Shown: positions 27,258 through 35,530, numbered from the stretch's first letter. The stretch is DNA of 51,401 bases from an uncultured bacterium (GCA_949292215.1 CASEYW010000085.1:1-51401), one strand, 5' to 3'. Numbers and translations: made by a program. Notes: generated by a model not told the origin, from the sequence alone.

Positions 27258-27850
27258 GTCGTTCATTACAAGGTCAAGAGAAAGAGGAGAAGTGCGAACC
27301 TCTGTTTTGTGTTCGGGGAGCGATTGCACTTTTCTATCTTCTGATCGGAATTTATTTCGTGTATGTGATCATCCGATACTTAACGGCGGAGGCAAACGGT
27401 GATTACATGTCTCCATTCTGGCTGATTCATGGTCCGGTGCATGAAATCGGCCACTTCTTCTTTCCTTCCGGCCGTTTTCCGCTGGTGATCCATCTTCTTG
27501 CCGGAACTGTGTTTCAGATTCTGACGCCGATTGTCTGTGGAATTCAGTTTTTCCTGCGCAGAGAGATTCCTCCGCTGGCGGTATTGCTCGGCTGGTTCGG
27601 ATTCGCGCTCCTGGATGTCTCTATTTATATGGAGGATGCCCGAGCGCTGGAGCTTCCGCTGGTATCGCCTTTTTCCGGAGGAGGAGAGACGATCCATGAC
27701 TGGAACTGGCTGTTCCATTTTTTTGGATGTCTCCATCAGGCAGAGCGAATTTCCGATGTCGTGGCTTGTTTCGGCTACCTGTGTTCCATGCTTTCCGTTC
27801 TTCTGATCGGATGGATGCTGGTAAGGGGAATCCTGATGCGCAGAGAATGA
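27254..27850 (+). CDS. HEIGH-motif integral membrane protein, putative zinc protease
   Basis: The ATG overlaps the AadA-like stop codon (ATGA), so the two genes are translationally coupled. The 198-residue protein has about five membrane segments. After the first segment comes HGPVHEIGHFFF, an HExxH zinc-binding motif (H63, E64, H67), then HLLAGTVFQILTPIVCGIQF, GWFGFALLDVSIYMEDARA and a late IHDWNWLFHFFG that may give a third ligand. The layout resembles a widespread uncharacterised family of HExxH membrane proteins; this is from memory and not searched. A site-2-protease-like role is possible. Why it is coupled to an antibiotic nucleotidyltransferase homologue is unclear. Confidence 0.7.
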   Translation: MSRSLQGQEKEEKCEPLFCVRGAIALFYLLIGIYFVYVIIRYLTAEANGDYMSPFWLIHGPVHEIGHFFFPSGRFPLVIHLLAGTVFQILTPIVCGIQFFLRREIPPLAVLLGWFGFALLDVSIYMEDARALELPLVSPFSGGGETIHDWNWLFHFFGCLHQAERISDVVACFGYLCSMLSVLLIGWMLVRGILMRRE

Positions 27851-28221
27851 GTCGTTTCTCTGCTGTTTGCCCGAAGAGAGGGGAGGAGGGATGTTACCCG
27901 GAAGATTCTGTCGTATGGAAACATGATGTCGGGTCCGATTTTTTCTTTCCGGATTTGCCTTTCCGGAAACAATCCTTGCAGCCTTGCAAATGGAACAGGA
28001 GCATCTTATCTTTCGTTCAGTTGACGGGATTTTTGTTCTTTTCGATGATCTGCTGTCTGTGACGGGAGACCGTTCCTGCCGTAGGCGCGAGCTGTCTTCA
28101 ACATGATTCAACAGGACGAGGGGCAAAAAAGAAGCAGCCTGTCCGATCCTTAAGGAGAGAGAATTTTATAAGAACCGAACAGGCTGCAAGGCAGAGAGTC
28201 TGTATCAAAGATCAGAGTCTT
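27851..28221. other. 371-nt convergent intergenic region
   Basis: Apart from the terminator at 28125-28187 for the gene on the minus strand, I see no gene or clear site. No terminator is obvious after the HEIGH-motif gene. Confidence 0.4.
28125..28187 (-). terminator. Terminator of the glycosyltransferase gene
   Basis: GCAGCCTGT (28134-28142) and ACAGGCTGC (28179-28187) form a perfect 9-bp stem with a 36-nt loop. Read on the minus strand, the stem is followed by TTC and six T residues (28130-28125). The long loop is unusual. Confidence 0.65.
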
Positions 28222-29706
28222 TTAAATTTCAATTCTGACGGTTGCCGTGGAGGATGCCACGGACTGGATATTGGAATGGAGCTGTTTCTGCGCAGGAAGC
28301 TGTTCCGCGGTGGTTGCCCGGGTCATCCATTTGGAATTCTGCATTGTGATGACGGAGTAAACGCAGATCCAGCTGAGGCAGGGAATGCTGTAAAGGCCAT
28401 AGATGTAGGACCAGACGGACTCCTTCCAGCTGTAGCGGACCGCATAGATGATGGCGGGAACCACAGACCAGACAATCGTTCCGATAACCGTGTAGTAGCA
28501 GAAGGAGACCGGACTGACAAAGAATGCGTAAAGAGCCATCGGTATGAAGAGGAAGGGCAGAAGCAGTGCGATGCTCTGAAGCACAAGATTCAACTGCAAT
28601 CCGAGAAGTTCGAAATTCAGCGGTTCAAAACGGCGGAGCACGTGATTGAGCATGATGATGTTTTCACGGACATCGCTCCGGGTCCAGCGGATCAGCATTT
28701 TGCAGACATTGCGGTAGGTGACAGGCATCTTTGTGAATGCAATGGCATTGTGCTGGAAGACAACGCGCCAGTTTTCCCGGATCAGCATACTTGTGATTGC
28801 ACGGTCTTCACCGATTCCGGAAGGCTTGCCCAGGAACGTCTGGTTCACCCACTCCTCCATCAGCGGTTGAATGGCGGAAAGACGGTATGCACTGAGAGCT
28901 CCAGGGGTGCAGAGCACGGAACCAATGATGCTCTGTGCACAGCGAATGAATTCAAAACCGAACGCGAAGGCAACATCCAGCATTTTCGGGATAATCCCTT
29001 CTCCGCGATTGGTGACTCGGATGTTTCCTGCAACGGCTCCCACCGCAGGATTGGCAAACGGCGATGCGATTTTCCGGAGAGCATCTTTTGTGATGGCGGA
29101 GTCGCTGTCGATCGTGACAATGACTTCTCCGGTTGCGATTTTGATTCCTTCATAAAGGGCACGCCGTTTTCCCCCGTTTTTGAGCAGATTCTTGGTCGTG
29201 ATGCGTCCTTTGGACTGTTCCGCTGCTTTGCAGATCCAGTCCCATGTGTCGTCCTTGCTGCCGTCGTTGACGGCGATCACTTCGAGTTTTTCTGCCGGAT
29301 AATCGCTGTCAAGAACGCTCATCAGAGTGGTTGCAACATATTTCCCTTCGTTGAATGCCGGCACGATGACCGTGCAGCGGGGAAGGTCCTTGTCGCTGAG
29401 ATCGGGCGCTTCCTTGTAAAAGAACGCCATGATGCTCTGGAGCAGGAAGTACGCCAGGGAAACAAAGGAGATCAGTACGGTGAACATGGTCAGATAGAAA
29501 GTGAATCCATTGGAGACAAAGGTCCCGAAGTTCATCAGACTGAATGAACGGAAAACGCAGAAGAAGGATACGACAACGACGATCCAGGTCACTGCTTTTG
29601 TAATTTTAATTGCTCTGGGTTCCTGTCGGCTTTCTGTTGCGAGGATGTCCTCCTCATAACCGACAATGACTGACTGATCCGGTTTTTCCACGCTTTCGTT
29701 CTTCAT
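28222..29706 (-). CDS. Membrane glycosyltransferase family 2 (hyaluronan/chitin-synthase-like)
   Basis: This 494-residue processive-type GT2 has two N-terminal membrane segments (about 38-58 and 66-96), a cytosolic catalytic domain and about four C-terminal membrane segments. Motifs in order: TVIVPAFNEGKYVATTLMSV, VNDGSKDD (148-153), TIDSDSA (D200, D202), CTPGALSAYR, GEDRA (299-303, the catalytic base region) and MLIRWTRS (RW at 340-341), which corresponds to the Q/RxxRW product-binding motif. Such enzymes polymerise and export beta-linked chains such as hyaluronan, chitin oligomers, poly-N-acetylglucosamine or cellulose. No accessory export or modification genes are adjacent, so the polymer is unknown. 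GGGAGG 7 nt before the ATG marks the start. The promoter region holds a perfect inverted repeat, listed separately. Confidence 0.88.
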   Translation of the reverse strand: MKNESVEKPDQSVIVGYEEDILATESRQEPRAIKITKAVTWIVVVVSFFCVFRSFSLMNFGTFVSNGFTFYLTMFTVLISFVSLAYFLLQSIMAFFYKEAPDLSDKDLPRCTVIVPAFNEGKYVATTLMSVLDSDYPAEKLEVIAVNDGSKDDTWDWICKAAEQSKGRITTKNLLKNGGKRRALYEGIKIATGEVIVTIDSDSAITKDALRKIASPFANPAVGAVAGNIRVTNRGEGIIPKMLDVAFAFGFEFIRCAQSIIGSVLCTPGALSAYRLSAIQPLMEEWVNQTFLGKPSGIGEDRAITSMLIRENWRVVFQHNAIAFTKMPVTYRNVCKMLIRWTRSDVRENIIMLNHVLRRFEPLNFELLGLQLNLVLQSIALLLPFLFIPMALYAFFVSPVSFCYYTVIGTIVWSVVPAIIYAVRYSWKESVWSYIYGLYSIPCLSWICVYSVITMQNSKWMTRATTAEQLPAQKQLHSNIQSVASSTATVRIEI

Positions 29707-29790
29707 ATAGCTGCCTCCCTATATCCTGACTCTTTTTTATTTTTGTTTCGAGAGGGCTCTCTCCACCCTCTTTTTTCTCTGTTGCATAAT

Positions 29791-29848
29791 ATTATACTCC
29801 ATCAAGATAACCCGAACATGGCAGAAAGATTACAGATAGGTTATCTTG
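29791..29848 (-). promoter_or_regulatory. Glycosyltransferase promoter with perfect 10-bp inverted-repeat operator candidate
   Basis: On the minus strand CAAGATAACC (29848-29839) and GGTTATCTTG (29812-29803) form a perfect 10-bp inverted repeat with a 26-nt spacer. The second arm ends 6 bp before TATAAT (29796-29791) and covers the region where a -35 box would be; no good -35 sequence is seen. This layout suits a promoter controlled by a dimeric or looping regulator. Confidence 0.55.
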
Positions 29849-29968
29849 CATTTTTCCTTCTGTTCTTCCAAAAAGTGAGTTCAAAAAAGGAGTTTTGCAA
29901 AAAAAAATACGGCACAGAAAATGAAAAAACGGATGCAGAATGGTTGAGTGCCGCAATCTTTGTTTTGC

Positions 29969-30015
29969 GGGGGAAGACAGGGGGGGGGTGGTGTGTGCGG
30001 GTACGGGAGAGAGGG
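29969..30015 (+). other. G-rich tract, possible G-quadruplex
   Basis: G runs of 5 (29969-29973), 9 (29980-29988), 3 (29999-30001), 3 (30005-30007) and 3 (30013-30015) lie on the plus strand, the template strand for the neighbouring minus-strand genes. Short loops would allow a four-stranded structure. It lies between a terminator and the next promoter. Confidence 0.45.
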
Positions 30016-30029
30016 TGTTGAGAAGAGTC

Positions 30030-30066
30030 AAAAAAAATCGGACAGGGGCATTGCCGCCTGTCCGAT
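30030..30066 (-). terminator. Terminator of the Gfo/Idh/MocA oxidoreductase gene
   Basis: ATCGGACAGG (30037-30046) pairs with CCTGTCCGAT (30057-30066). Read on the minus strand, the stem is followed by a T run (30037-30030). Confidence 0.9.
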
Positions 30067-30087
30067 CCGGGAATTCACCGGAAAAAA

Positions 30088-31251
30088 TTACCGTTTCTGA
30101 TTATTTGCGAAATAGCGGACCCATTCTTCCGGGATCGGCGGAATTTGCTGGAGTCCGTTTCCATGACGCATGGAATAATGACCGAGTACGCCGGTGGCAA
30201 CCGCGTTTCTCGCTGCGATCGGTGTGGTGTTGGTCTTAACGCCGTCACGCACGAAATCAAGGAAGTTCTGAACGGTTACAGGGTCTCCTCCGCCGTGTCC
30301 GCCCTCAACAGGTTTGATGTGGTAGATGATATCCGGCGTTTTCCGCGGGCCGCGCTGTGTCCAGACATGGATCTCGGCTTCTCCGCTGTCACCCATGTTT
30401 TCTATGCGGCCTTTGGTCCCGATGAAGGTATAGTTGCGTTCGGCATCCGGTGCGTAATGGCACTGGAGATAGGTTGCCTGTGCACCGTTTTCCATCTGCA
30501 TCATGATCATGTTGTGGTCTTCCACGTCGATGATCGGAGAGAAGCCGGTCTGCGTGAGAGGCGGGTACTGATTGTTGTCCCAAACTGCGCAGCCTTCGGT
30601 ATCGGGGGAACGTCTTGCGCACTTGTCGTAGACGGAGAGCATTCCCATGCCGACCACAGCTTTGGTATAGGTGCCCATCAGCCAGTGCATGACGTCAATG
30701 TCGTGTGCACCTTTCTGAAGGAGCAGACCTGTGGTGTTTTTCTGTTCGGAATGCCAGTCGCGGAAATAGGCATCGCCGCCGTACCCGATGAAGTGACGGC
30801 ACCAGCCGCACTGAATATCGCCGATTACGCCGGAGTCGATGATCTCTTTCATTTTAAGGATCACGGGGAAGTAGCGCATATTGTGTCCGACAAACAGTTT
30901 CGATCCGGTTTCATACGCGGTTTTCAGAATCCGGTCGCAGCCTTCAATGGTGATTGCCATCGGTTTTTCAAGAAACAGAGCTTTGCCGGCTTCCAGCGCT
31001 GCAACTGCATGTTCTTCATGACAGTAATCGGGGGTACTGACAAAAACGGCATCAATGTCCTTGATCTTCAGAACTTCTTTGTAGTCATCAAAGACCTGTG
31101 CTCCGGGGAATTGTTCTTTGAATTTATCTCTGGCGTTCTGTTTGATATCCGCTCCAGCGACGATTTCCCACCCCTGTTCCGGTTTATGGGCCTGCCAGGC
31201 GTTGTGTCCGCGTCCGCCCGTCCCGATCACACCGATTTTCATCAGTTTCAT
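30088..31251 (-). CDS. Gfo/Idh/MocA-family oxidoreductase
   Basis: This 387-residue NAD(P)-dependent sugar or polyol dehydrogenase-like protein starts at an ATG with AAGGAG 8 nt upstream. The Rossmann fingerprint is MKIGVIGTGGRGHNAW, followed by FVSTPDYCHEEHAVAALEAG, the family hallmark LFLEKPMA with its lysine, and GHNMRYFP. The C-terminal alpha/beta domain includes QKGAHDIDVMHWLMG, with the Asp and His typical of the active site. There is no Tat or Sec signal, so it is cytosolic. The natural substrate cannot be read; members oxidise inositol, glucose, deoxysugars, or cleave glycosides by an NAD-dependent route (GH109, GH179). It is divergent from an AraC regulator that leads a glycosidase operon, suggesting shared control. 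Confidence 0.88.
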   Translation of the reverse strand: MKLMKIGVIGTGGRGHNAWQAHKPEQGWEIVAGADIKQNARDKFKEQFPGAQVFDDYKEVLKIKDIDAVFVSTPDYCHEEHAVAALEAGKALFLEKPMAITIEGCDRILKTAYETGSKLFVGHNMRYFPVILKMKEIIDSGVIGDIQCGWCRHFIGYGGDAYFRDWHSEQKNTTGLLLQKGAHDIDVMHWLMGTYTKAVVGMGMLSVYDKCARRSPDTEGCAVWDNNQYPPLTQTGFSPIIDVEDHNMIMMQMENGAQATYLQCHYAPDAERNYTFIGTKGRIENMGDSGEAEIHVWTQRGPRKTPDIIYHIKPVEGGHGGGDPVTVQNFLDFVRDGVKTNTTPIAARNAVATGVLGHYSMRHGNGLQQIPPIPEEWVRYFANNQKR

Positions 31252-31314
31252 AATGATTGCTCCTTTTTTTTTGGTTTTCAGCGGAAAAGTGTTCCGTATT
31301 TTTCTTCCTGCTAT

Positions 31315-31380
31315 AATGTATTGAAAGAAATATGAAATATCAACTTTTTTTCTTGAAAAACAATGAAAAAGAGATATGTT
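31315..31380. promoter_or_regulatory. Divergent promoters between oxidoreductase and AraC regulator
   Basis: Minus strand: TTGATA (31343-31338) and TACATT (31320-31315) spaced 17 bp, facing the oxidoreductase. Plus strand: TTGAAA (31353-31358) and TATGTT (31375-31380) spaced 16 bp, facing the AraC gene. The -35 boxes lie about 10 bp apart, so one bound regulator could influence both. Confidence 0.5.
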
Positions 31381-31404
31381 AAATAAAAGAAAGGATATGG
31401 AAAA

Positions 31405-32253
31405 TTGATATTTGAATCAGAAAACAGTCACTTGAAAGAGTTTCCTTTTCAGTTGCTGACCGTTGCCCGCGGAGATGCCGATGCAAAGACCCCTGTTTTT
31501 GAGCGATTTGATTACGAGGTTTGTACAATGGAATATATTGAACACGGACAGGGCTTCCTTGAGATCAATGGCTTTTCCTGTACGCCGGGACCGGACAGTA
31601 TTTATATTTTATCCAGGCACAGTTCGCACCGGTACAGTCCCGACCGGGAAAATCCGTGGAAGAAACTTTTTTTTGTCGCGGATGGGGAGCTGATGGACTA
31701 TCTGTTCCGGATTTACGGTTTGACGGAAACCTATTATGTGCCTGAGTGTCCGCACCTGAAGGAGTTTTTCCTGGAGATGTTTCAGCTGCCTGTGAATACG
31801 GATGAGGGAAATCGCCGCGCTGCGCTGGTGTTTCACAATCTTCTTTCGGAATTGTCCCTTTGTGTCAGGAAACTGCCCCGCAGGACCCGTCCGGAATTGG
31901 AGCATCTGAAACAGGTTCTGGATTCTTCCGTCAACAGCAGTTTTCAACTTGCGGATTATGCTCGCGGGACTCCGTGGTCGGAGGCTCATCTGATTCGTCT
32001 TTTTCGTGCTGAATTCGAGCAGACCCCGTATGAGTATCTGATGAGCCGCAAAATTGAGCAGGCAAAAAAGCTTCTCCTTTATTCGAGTTTTTCCGTCAAG
32101 GAGATTGCGGAGCATCTTTCCTTTTCGAATCAATACTATTTTTCCAATTATTTCAAGGCCCGCTGCGGGATTTCTCCGAAAAAATTCCGGGGAGAGTCTT
32201 ATCGGAGAGTTGAAAAACATGGAATTCCGGATACAGTAGAAAATGATCTGTGA
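31405..32253 (+). CDS. AraC-family transcriptional regulator (TTG start)
   Basis: This 282-residue protein has an N-terminal AraC-type cupin (about 1-150: GQGFLEINGFSCTPGPDSIYIL, HSSHRYSPDRENPWKKLFFV) and a C-terminal double helix-turn-helix (about 170-270: FQLADYARGTPWSEAHLIRL, FRAEFEQTPYEYLMSRKIEQ, VKEIAEHLSFSNQYYFSNYF, KARCGISPKKF). No ATG in this frame precedes the conserved start. The TTG at 31405 is well placed after AAAGGA (ending at 31395), while the nearby ATG at 31397 reads into a stop after three codons. It probably senses a sugar and activates the downstream hydrolase gene, and perhaps the divergent oxidoreductase. Confidence 0.85.
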   Translation: MIFESENSHLKEFPFQLLTVARGDADAKTPVFERFDYEVCTMEYIEHGQGFLEINGFSCTPGPDSIYILSRHSSHRYSPDRENPWKKLFFVADGELMDYLFRIYGLTETYYVPECPHLKEFFLEMFQLPVNTDEGNRRAALVFHNLLSELSLCVRKLPRRTRPELEHLKQVLDSSVNSSFQLADYARGTPWSEAHLIRLFRAEFEQTPYEYLMSRKIEQAKKLLLYSSFSVKEIAEHLSFSNQYYFSNYFKARCGISPKKFRGESYRRVEKHGIPDTVENDL

Positions 32254-32277
32254 CAGATTTTGTTTCAAGGAGTTGTT

Positions 32278-34782
32278 ATGACAAGATTTGATTTTCTTTC
32301 CGGGTCCCATGACCTGTCTTTGCCGGACTGGGGGCCTTATTCCAAAAAACTGTTCGGGATTTCTCATCTTGCGGACAAGAGGCTCGGTACCCGTTTTGAC
32401 TTCTGTGTTATCCCGGGAAAGTACCGGAGGGAGCTGGCGATTCCGGATGTGCTTCGTCCGAGCGGTTATCTTCCCTGGAGTGTTTCTCCGGACCTGAGTG
32501 CATATTCCTATCGGCAGCAGATTGAGTGGAAGGATCGGATCTATTGTGATGTCAGCTTCAGTACGGTGAATGAAAAAACGCATCTTCTCCGCTGTGAACT
32601 GGTCAATTCTTCGGAACTGGCAGCGGATCTTGCAGTTCATCTGCTCTGTCGTCTGGAATATGAGTCTCCCCGCCATACGGAGGTCTCCGGGATTCTGGAG
32701 TGGGCGCGTCCGGAGGTAGCGGATGGACGCGGACTTTTTTTCGACGCTCTTCATCCCGGTGAATTTCGTGATCCCGATGCTGTTTCCGGCTCTGCGTTCC
32801 GGATTCGCGCCGGACAAAGCGCCGTATTTCGTTTCCGTGGAAATTCTCCGGAAAAGATCCTGTTTCTGCGCGTACGGGAGAACGATGGCTGGAGTATCCG
32901 GCAGCTGGAAAATTCCGGGGAGAATACGGTCCGGGTGACATTCGACCGCGAGACTGTGCTCAACGGTGCTGCCTTGACCGTGGGCAATCAGCCGCTTTTC
33001 CGGACAATGGAACACGATGCTTCTCCGCAGTTTTCCCCGGGGCCCGTACCGGACAGTACCGTGGTGAAATACAAAGACGTTTCCGGAGTCTACGGAATCT
33101 ACCGTGCGTTTCATTCCGACTTCGTGCGTCATTATGCGGTCGACGATATTCTTGAGACCTTTTTGTATGATGACGGCGTTCATCAGCATTTCATTTCCGA
33201 GTTTGAACGTGGAAGTCGGAAAGATCACGCTCTGGATCTGGTTTTTCAGCCGATCCCCGTAGCTGCGGGAGAGCGCCGGATTCTTCATGCCGTGATTGTA
33301 AACGGGACGGAGGCGGAGGTGCGTGCGGCTCTGGCGTCCCTGAACTCCTCTCCAATGGATTTTGAAGCCGTGTACCGTGAAAACGTGGCGCGTTACATCA
33401 CCTTTCCAGACTCTCCTGTGAAATTCAGCCAGGAACGGATGGCGGCTGTGACGCTGAGCAATCTTGTGTATCCGACTTATGTCAAGGATTCGTTTGTTCG
33501 TCATCACACGCCCGGACGCCGCTGGAACAGCCTGTACACCTGGGATTCGGGGTTCATTGGTCTCGGACTGCTGGAACTGGAGGTCCAGAGAGCTGTCGAG
33601 AACCTGAATGCGTATCTGACGGAAGAGGGCGATCCTGAAAATGCGTTTATTCTGCATGGCACGCCGCTTCCGGTTCAGCTTTATCTCTATCAGGAGCTCT
33701 GGAACCGGACGCATGACCGTGAACTGCTCCGGTTCTTCTATCCGCGAGTAAAGCAGTTTTATGAGTATCTCGTCGGACGCCATTCCGGATCTCTGACCCG
33801 TTCGCACAGCAAAACACCCCTGATCTGTACCTGGGACTATTTCTACAATTCCGGTGGCTGGGATGATTATCCGCCGCAGCTTGCGGTGCACCGGAGTGGA
33901 ACTCTGAATGTGATTCCTGTGGTTGGAAGCGCCCATGCTGTCCGTGCGGCGCGGATTCTGCGGGCCGCTGCGCAGGAACTCGGATTGGAGACGGATGAAT
34001 ACGATTGCGATATTCAAGCAATCTCCTCCGCCCTTCAGCAATATGCCTGGGATCCGGAATGCGGATATTTCAGTTACGTTGTCGTGAACGGAGAGGGGAT
34101 GCCTTCCGGTTTCCTGCGCAGTCCTGACGGCTCCAATTACAATATGGGACTCGACGGCCTCTCTCCGCTGGTGGCGGGAATCTGCTCGGCGGAGCAGCGG
34201 AAAATTCTCTGGGAGAAACTGGAGTCTCCCGTGCATTGCTGGACACCATGCGGGATTTCGACGGTGGACCGTTCCGCTTCCTATTATCGGAAGGACGGCT
34301 ATTGGAACGGTTCCGTCTGGTTTCCGCATCAGTGGTTCTTCTGGAAGGCAGCGCTGAATGACGGCAGAGGAGACTTCGCCTGGAAGATCGCAAAGACGGC
34401 TCTTGATCTCTGGGAACGCGAGACGCGGGAATCCTATGCCTGTTACGAGCAGTTTTCCATCAGCTCCTGCCGCGGGACCGGCTGGCATCACTTTTCCGGG
34501 TTGTCCACACCGGTGCTCTGCTGGTTTGGCGCGTATTACCAGCCGTACCGCCTGACTGCCGGATATGACGTCTGGCAGAAGAACGCAGACGTTGCGGATG
34601 GAGCCCTGACTGCCGATCTCGTGATCGCCGGAGAGGAAGGAGATGTAACAACCGTGATCGCCGTGATGGATGCCGAGTCTGCGGAATATGCCGGCCGAAG
34701 CTATCCGATCCGGCGGCGGGAGAGCGGTGCGGTGGAGGTGGATCTGCCCAAACACACTTCAGGGCGTCTTGTCCTGAAATAG
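32278..34782 (+). CDS. GH63-like / clan GH-G glycoside hydrolase
   Basis: The ATG at 32278 follows AAGGAG (32267-32272), giving 834 residues without a signal peptide. The first 380 residues are beta-rich. The remainder is an (alpha/alpha)6 barrel with sequence typical of GH63 and mannosylglycerate/glucosylglycerate hydrolase relatives: NSLYTWDSGF (W422-D423), GGWDDYPPQ (candidate catalytic D529/D530), SNYNMGLDGLSPLVAGIC and WNGSVWFPHQWFFW (near 678). It should release glucose, mannose or a similar sugar from a small glycoside in the cytoplasm. It sits 24 nt after the AraC regulator and before a sugar acetyltransferase, so the three form an operon. The specificity is not predictable here. Confidence 0.78.
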   Translation: MTRFDFLSGSHDLSLPDWGPYSKKLFGISHLADKRLGTRFDFCVIPGKYRRELAIPDVLRPSGYLPWSVSPDLSAYSYRQQIEWKDRIYCDVSFSTVNEKTHLLRCELVNSSELAADLAVHLLCRLEYESPRHTEVSGILEWARPEVADGRGLFFDALHPGEFRDPDAVSGSAFRIRAGQSAVFRFRGNSPEKILFLRVRENDGWSIRQLENSGENTVRVTFDRETVLNGAALTVGNQPLFRTMEHDASPQFSPGPVPDSTVVKYKDVSGVYGIYRAFHSDFVRHYAVDDILETFLYDDGVHQHFISEFERGSRKDHALDLVFQPIPVAAGERRILHAVIVNGTEAEVRAALASLNSSPMDFEAVYRENVARYITFPDSPVKFSQERMAAVTLSNLVYPTYVKDSFVRHHTPGRRWNSLYTWDSGFIGLGLLELEVQRAVENLNAYLTEEGDPENAFILHGTPLPVQLYLYQELWNRTHDRELLRFFYPRVKQFYEYLVGRHSGSLTRSHSKTPLICTWDYFYNSGGWDDYPPQLAVHRSGTLNVIPVVGSAHAVRAARILRAAAQELGLETDEYDCDIQAISSALQQYAWDPECGYFSYVVVNGEGMPSGFLRSPDGSNYNMGLDGLSPLVAGICSAEQRKILWEKLESPVHCWTPCGISTVDRSASYYRKDGYWNGSVWFPHQWFFWKAALNDGRGDFAWKIAKTALDLWERETRESYACYEQFSISSCRGTGWHHFSGLSTPVLCWFGAYYQPYRLTAGYDVWQKNADVADGALTADLVIAGEEGDVTTVIAVMDAESAEYAGRSYPIRRRESGAVEVDLPKHTSGRLVLK

Positions 34783-34831
34783 TTTTTGTTTCAGAAATGG
34801 AAATGTGAAGCAAAGAAAAGGAGTTATTTGG

Positions 34832-35428
34832 ATGGAAAACAAGCCGACGGTTCCTGTCAATTGTCTGTTTCAGGGATGTTACAATCCCGCCTATGAAGCG
34901 GAAATACGCAAATGCAAGGATATCTGTTACAAGTACAATCAGCTTAATCCCAATGATCGCGAAGCTCAGCACGAGATTCTTTCCCGGCTTCTCGGCGGCA
35001 TGGGAGAGAACGTGATTTTCACTCCGCCGTTCTGGTGTGATTACGGATATAATATTTTTGTCGGAAACAATTTTTATGCGAATCACAATCTGATCATTAC
35101 CGACGGTGTGAAGGTTTCCTTCGGAGATCATGTTTTTATCGCTCCGAACTGCTGTTTTACGACAGCCGAGCATCCGATTGATCCGGAGCAGCGCAAGGCG
35201 GGACTGGAAATCGCCAAGCCGATTACGGTCGGTAACAATGTCTGGATCGGTGCCGGATCGACCGTTCTTGCCGGTGTGACGATCGGAGATAATTCTGTGA
35301 TCGGTGCCGGAAGCGTGGTTTCCAGATCCATTCCGGCAAATGTAGTGGCTGTCGGTGTTCCCTGCCGTGTGATGCGTCCGATTACGGAAGATGACAAGTT
35401 CCGGTATCCCTTCTTCAAGGGCGTTTGA
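34832..35428 (+). CDS. Sugar O-acetyltransferase (hexapeptide, maltose/galactoside type)
   Basis: The ATG at 34832 has AAGGAG 8 nt upstream, giving 198 residues; an upstream GTG at 34805 is less likely. The protein has the helical maltose-acetyltransferase N-terminus (residues about 15-60) and a left-handed beta-helix with hexapeptide repeats (NIFVGNNFYANHNLIITDGV, ITVGNNVWIGAGSTVLAGVT, IGDNSVIGAGSVVSRSIPAN). The catalytic His is in FTTAEHPIDPEQRKAG, and VGVPCRVMRPI closes the fold. It transfers acetyl from acetyl-CoA to a sugar hydroxyl and is usually trimeric and cytosolic. In this operon it may detoxify excess sugar or glycoside, as proposed for LacA. Confidence 0.88.
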   Translation: MENKPTVPVNCLFQGCYNPAYEAEIRKCKDICYKYNQLNPNDREAQHEILSRLLGGMGENVIFTPPFWCDYGYNIFVGNNFYANHNLIITDGVKVSFGDHVFIAPNCCFTTAEHPIDPEQRKAGLEIAKPITVGNNVWIGAGSTVLAGVTIGDNSVIGAGSVVSRSIPANVVAVGVPCRVMRPITEDDKFRYPFFKGV

Positions 35429-35491
35429 GTCCATGAAAGATGTCGGCGGAAATGCCGCATCCGGAATCGGTTTTAAACTTCCAAAAAAAGA

Positions 35492-35530
35492 CCGGGGAGA
35501 TTTGACATTCCCCGGATCGGTGTGTATTAT
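35492..35530 (+). promoter_or_regulatory. fucO promoter with inverted repeat around the -35 box
   Basis: TTGACA (35502-35507) and TATTAT (35525-35530) are spaced 17 bp, a near-consensus promoter. CCGGGGA (35492-35498) and TCCCCGG (35509-35515) form a perfect 7-bp inverted repeat that brackets the -35 box. It could be an operator; as a terminator for the preceding gene it lacks a T run. Confidence 0.7.

Larger units (their letters stand above)
29707..30087. other. 381-nt intergenic region with promoter, G-rich tract and terminator
   Basis: This gap between two minus-strand genes holds, from right to left, the terminator at 30030-30066, a G-rich tract at 29969-30015 and the promoter with inverted repeat at 29791-29848. 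A short hairpin, AGAGGG/CCCTCT (29751-29771), lies in the leader of the glycosyltransferase mRNA; read on the plus strand it is followed by T residues and could act as a weak terminator. I see no gene. Confidence 0.55.

Noticed and set aside
31609..34755. Long open frame of about 1048 codons on the minus strand
   Set aside because: It is antisense to the AraC and GH63-like genes, both with recognisable domains and ribosome sites. Its Arg/Pro/Ile-rich translation is typical of a shadow frame.
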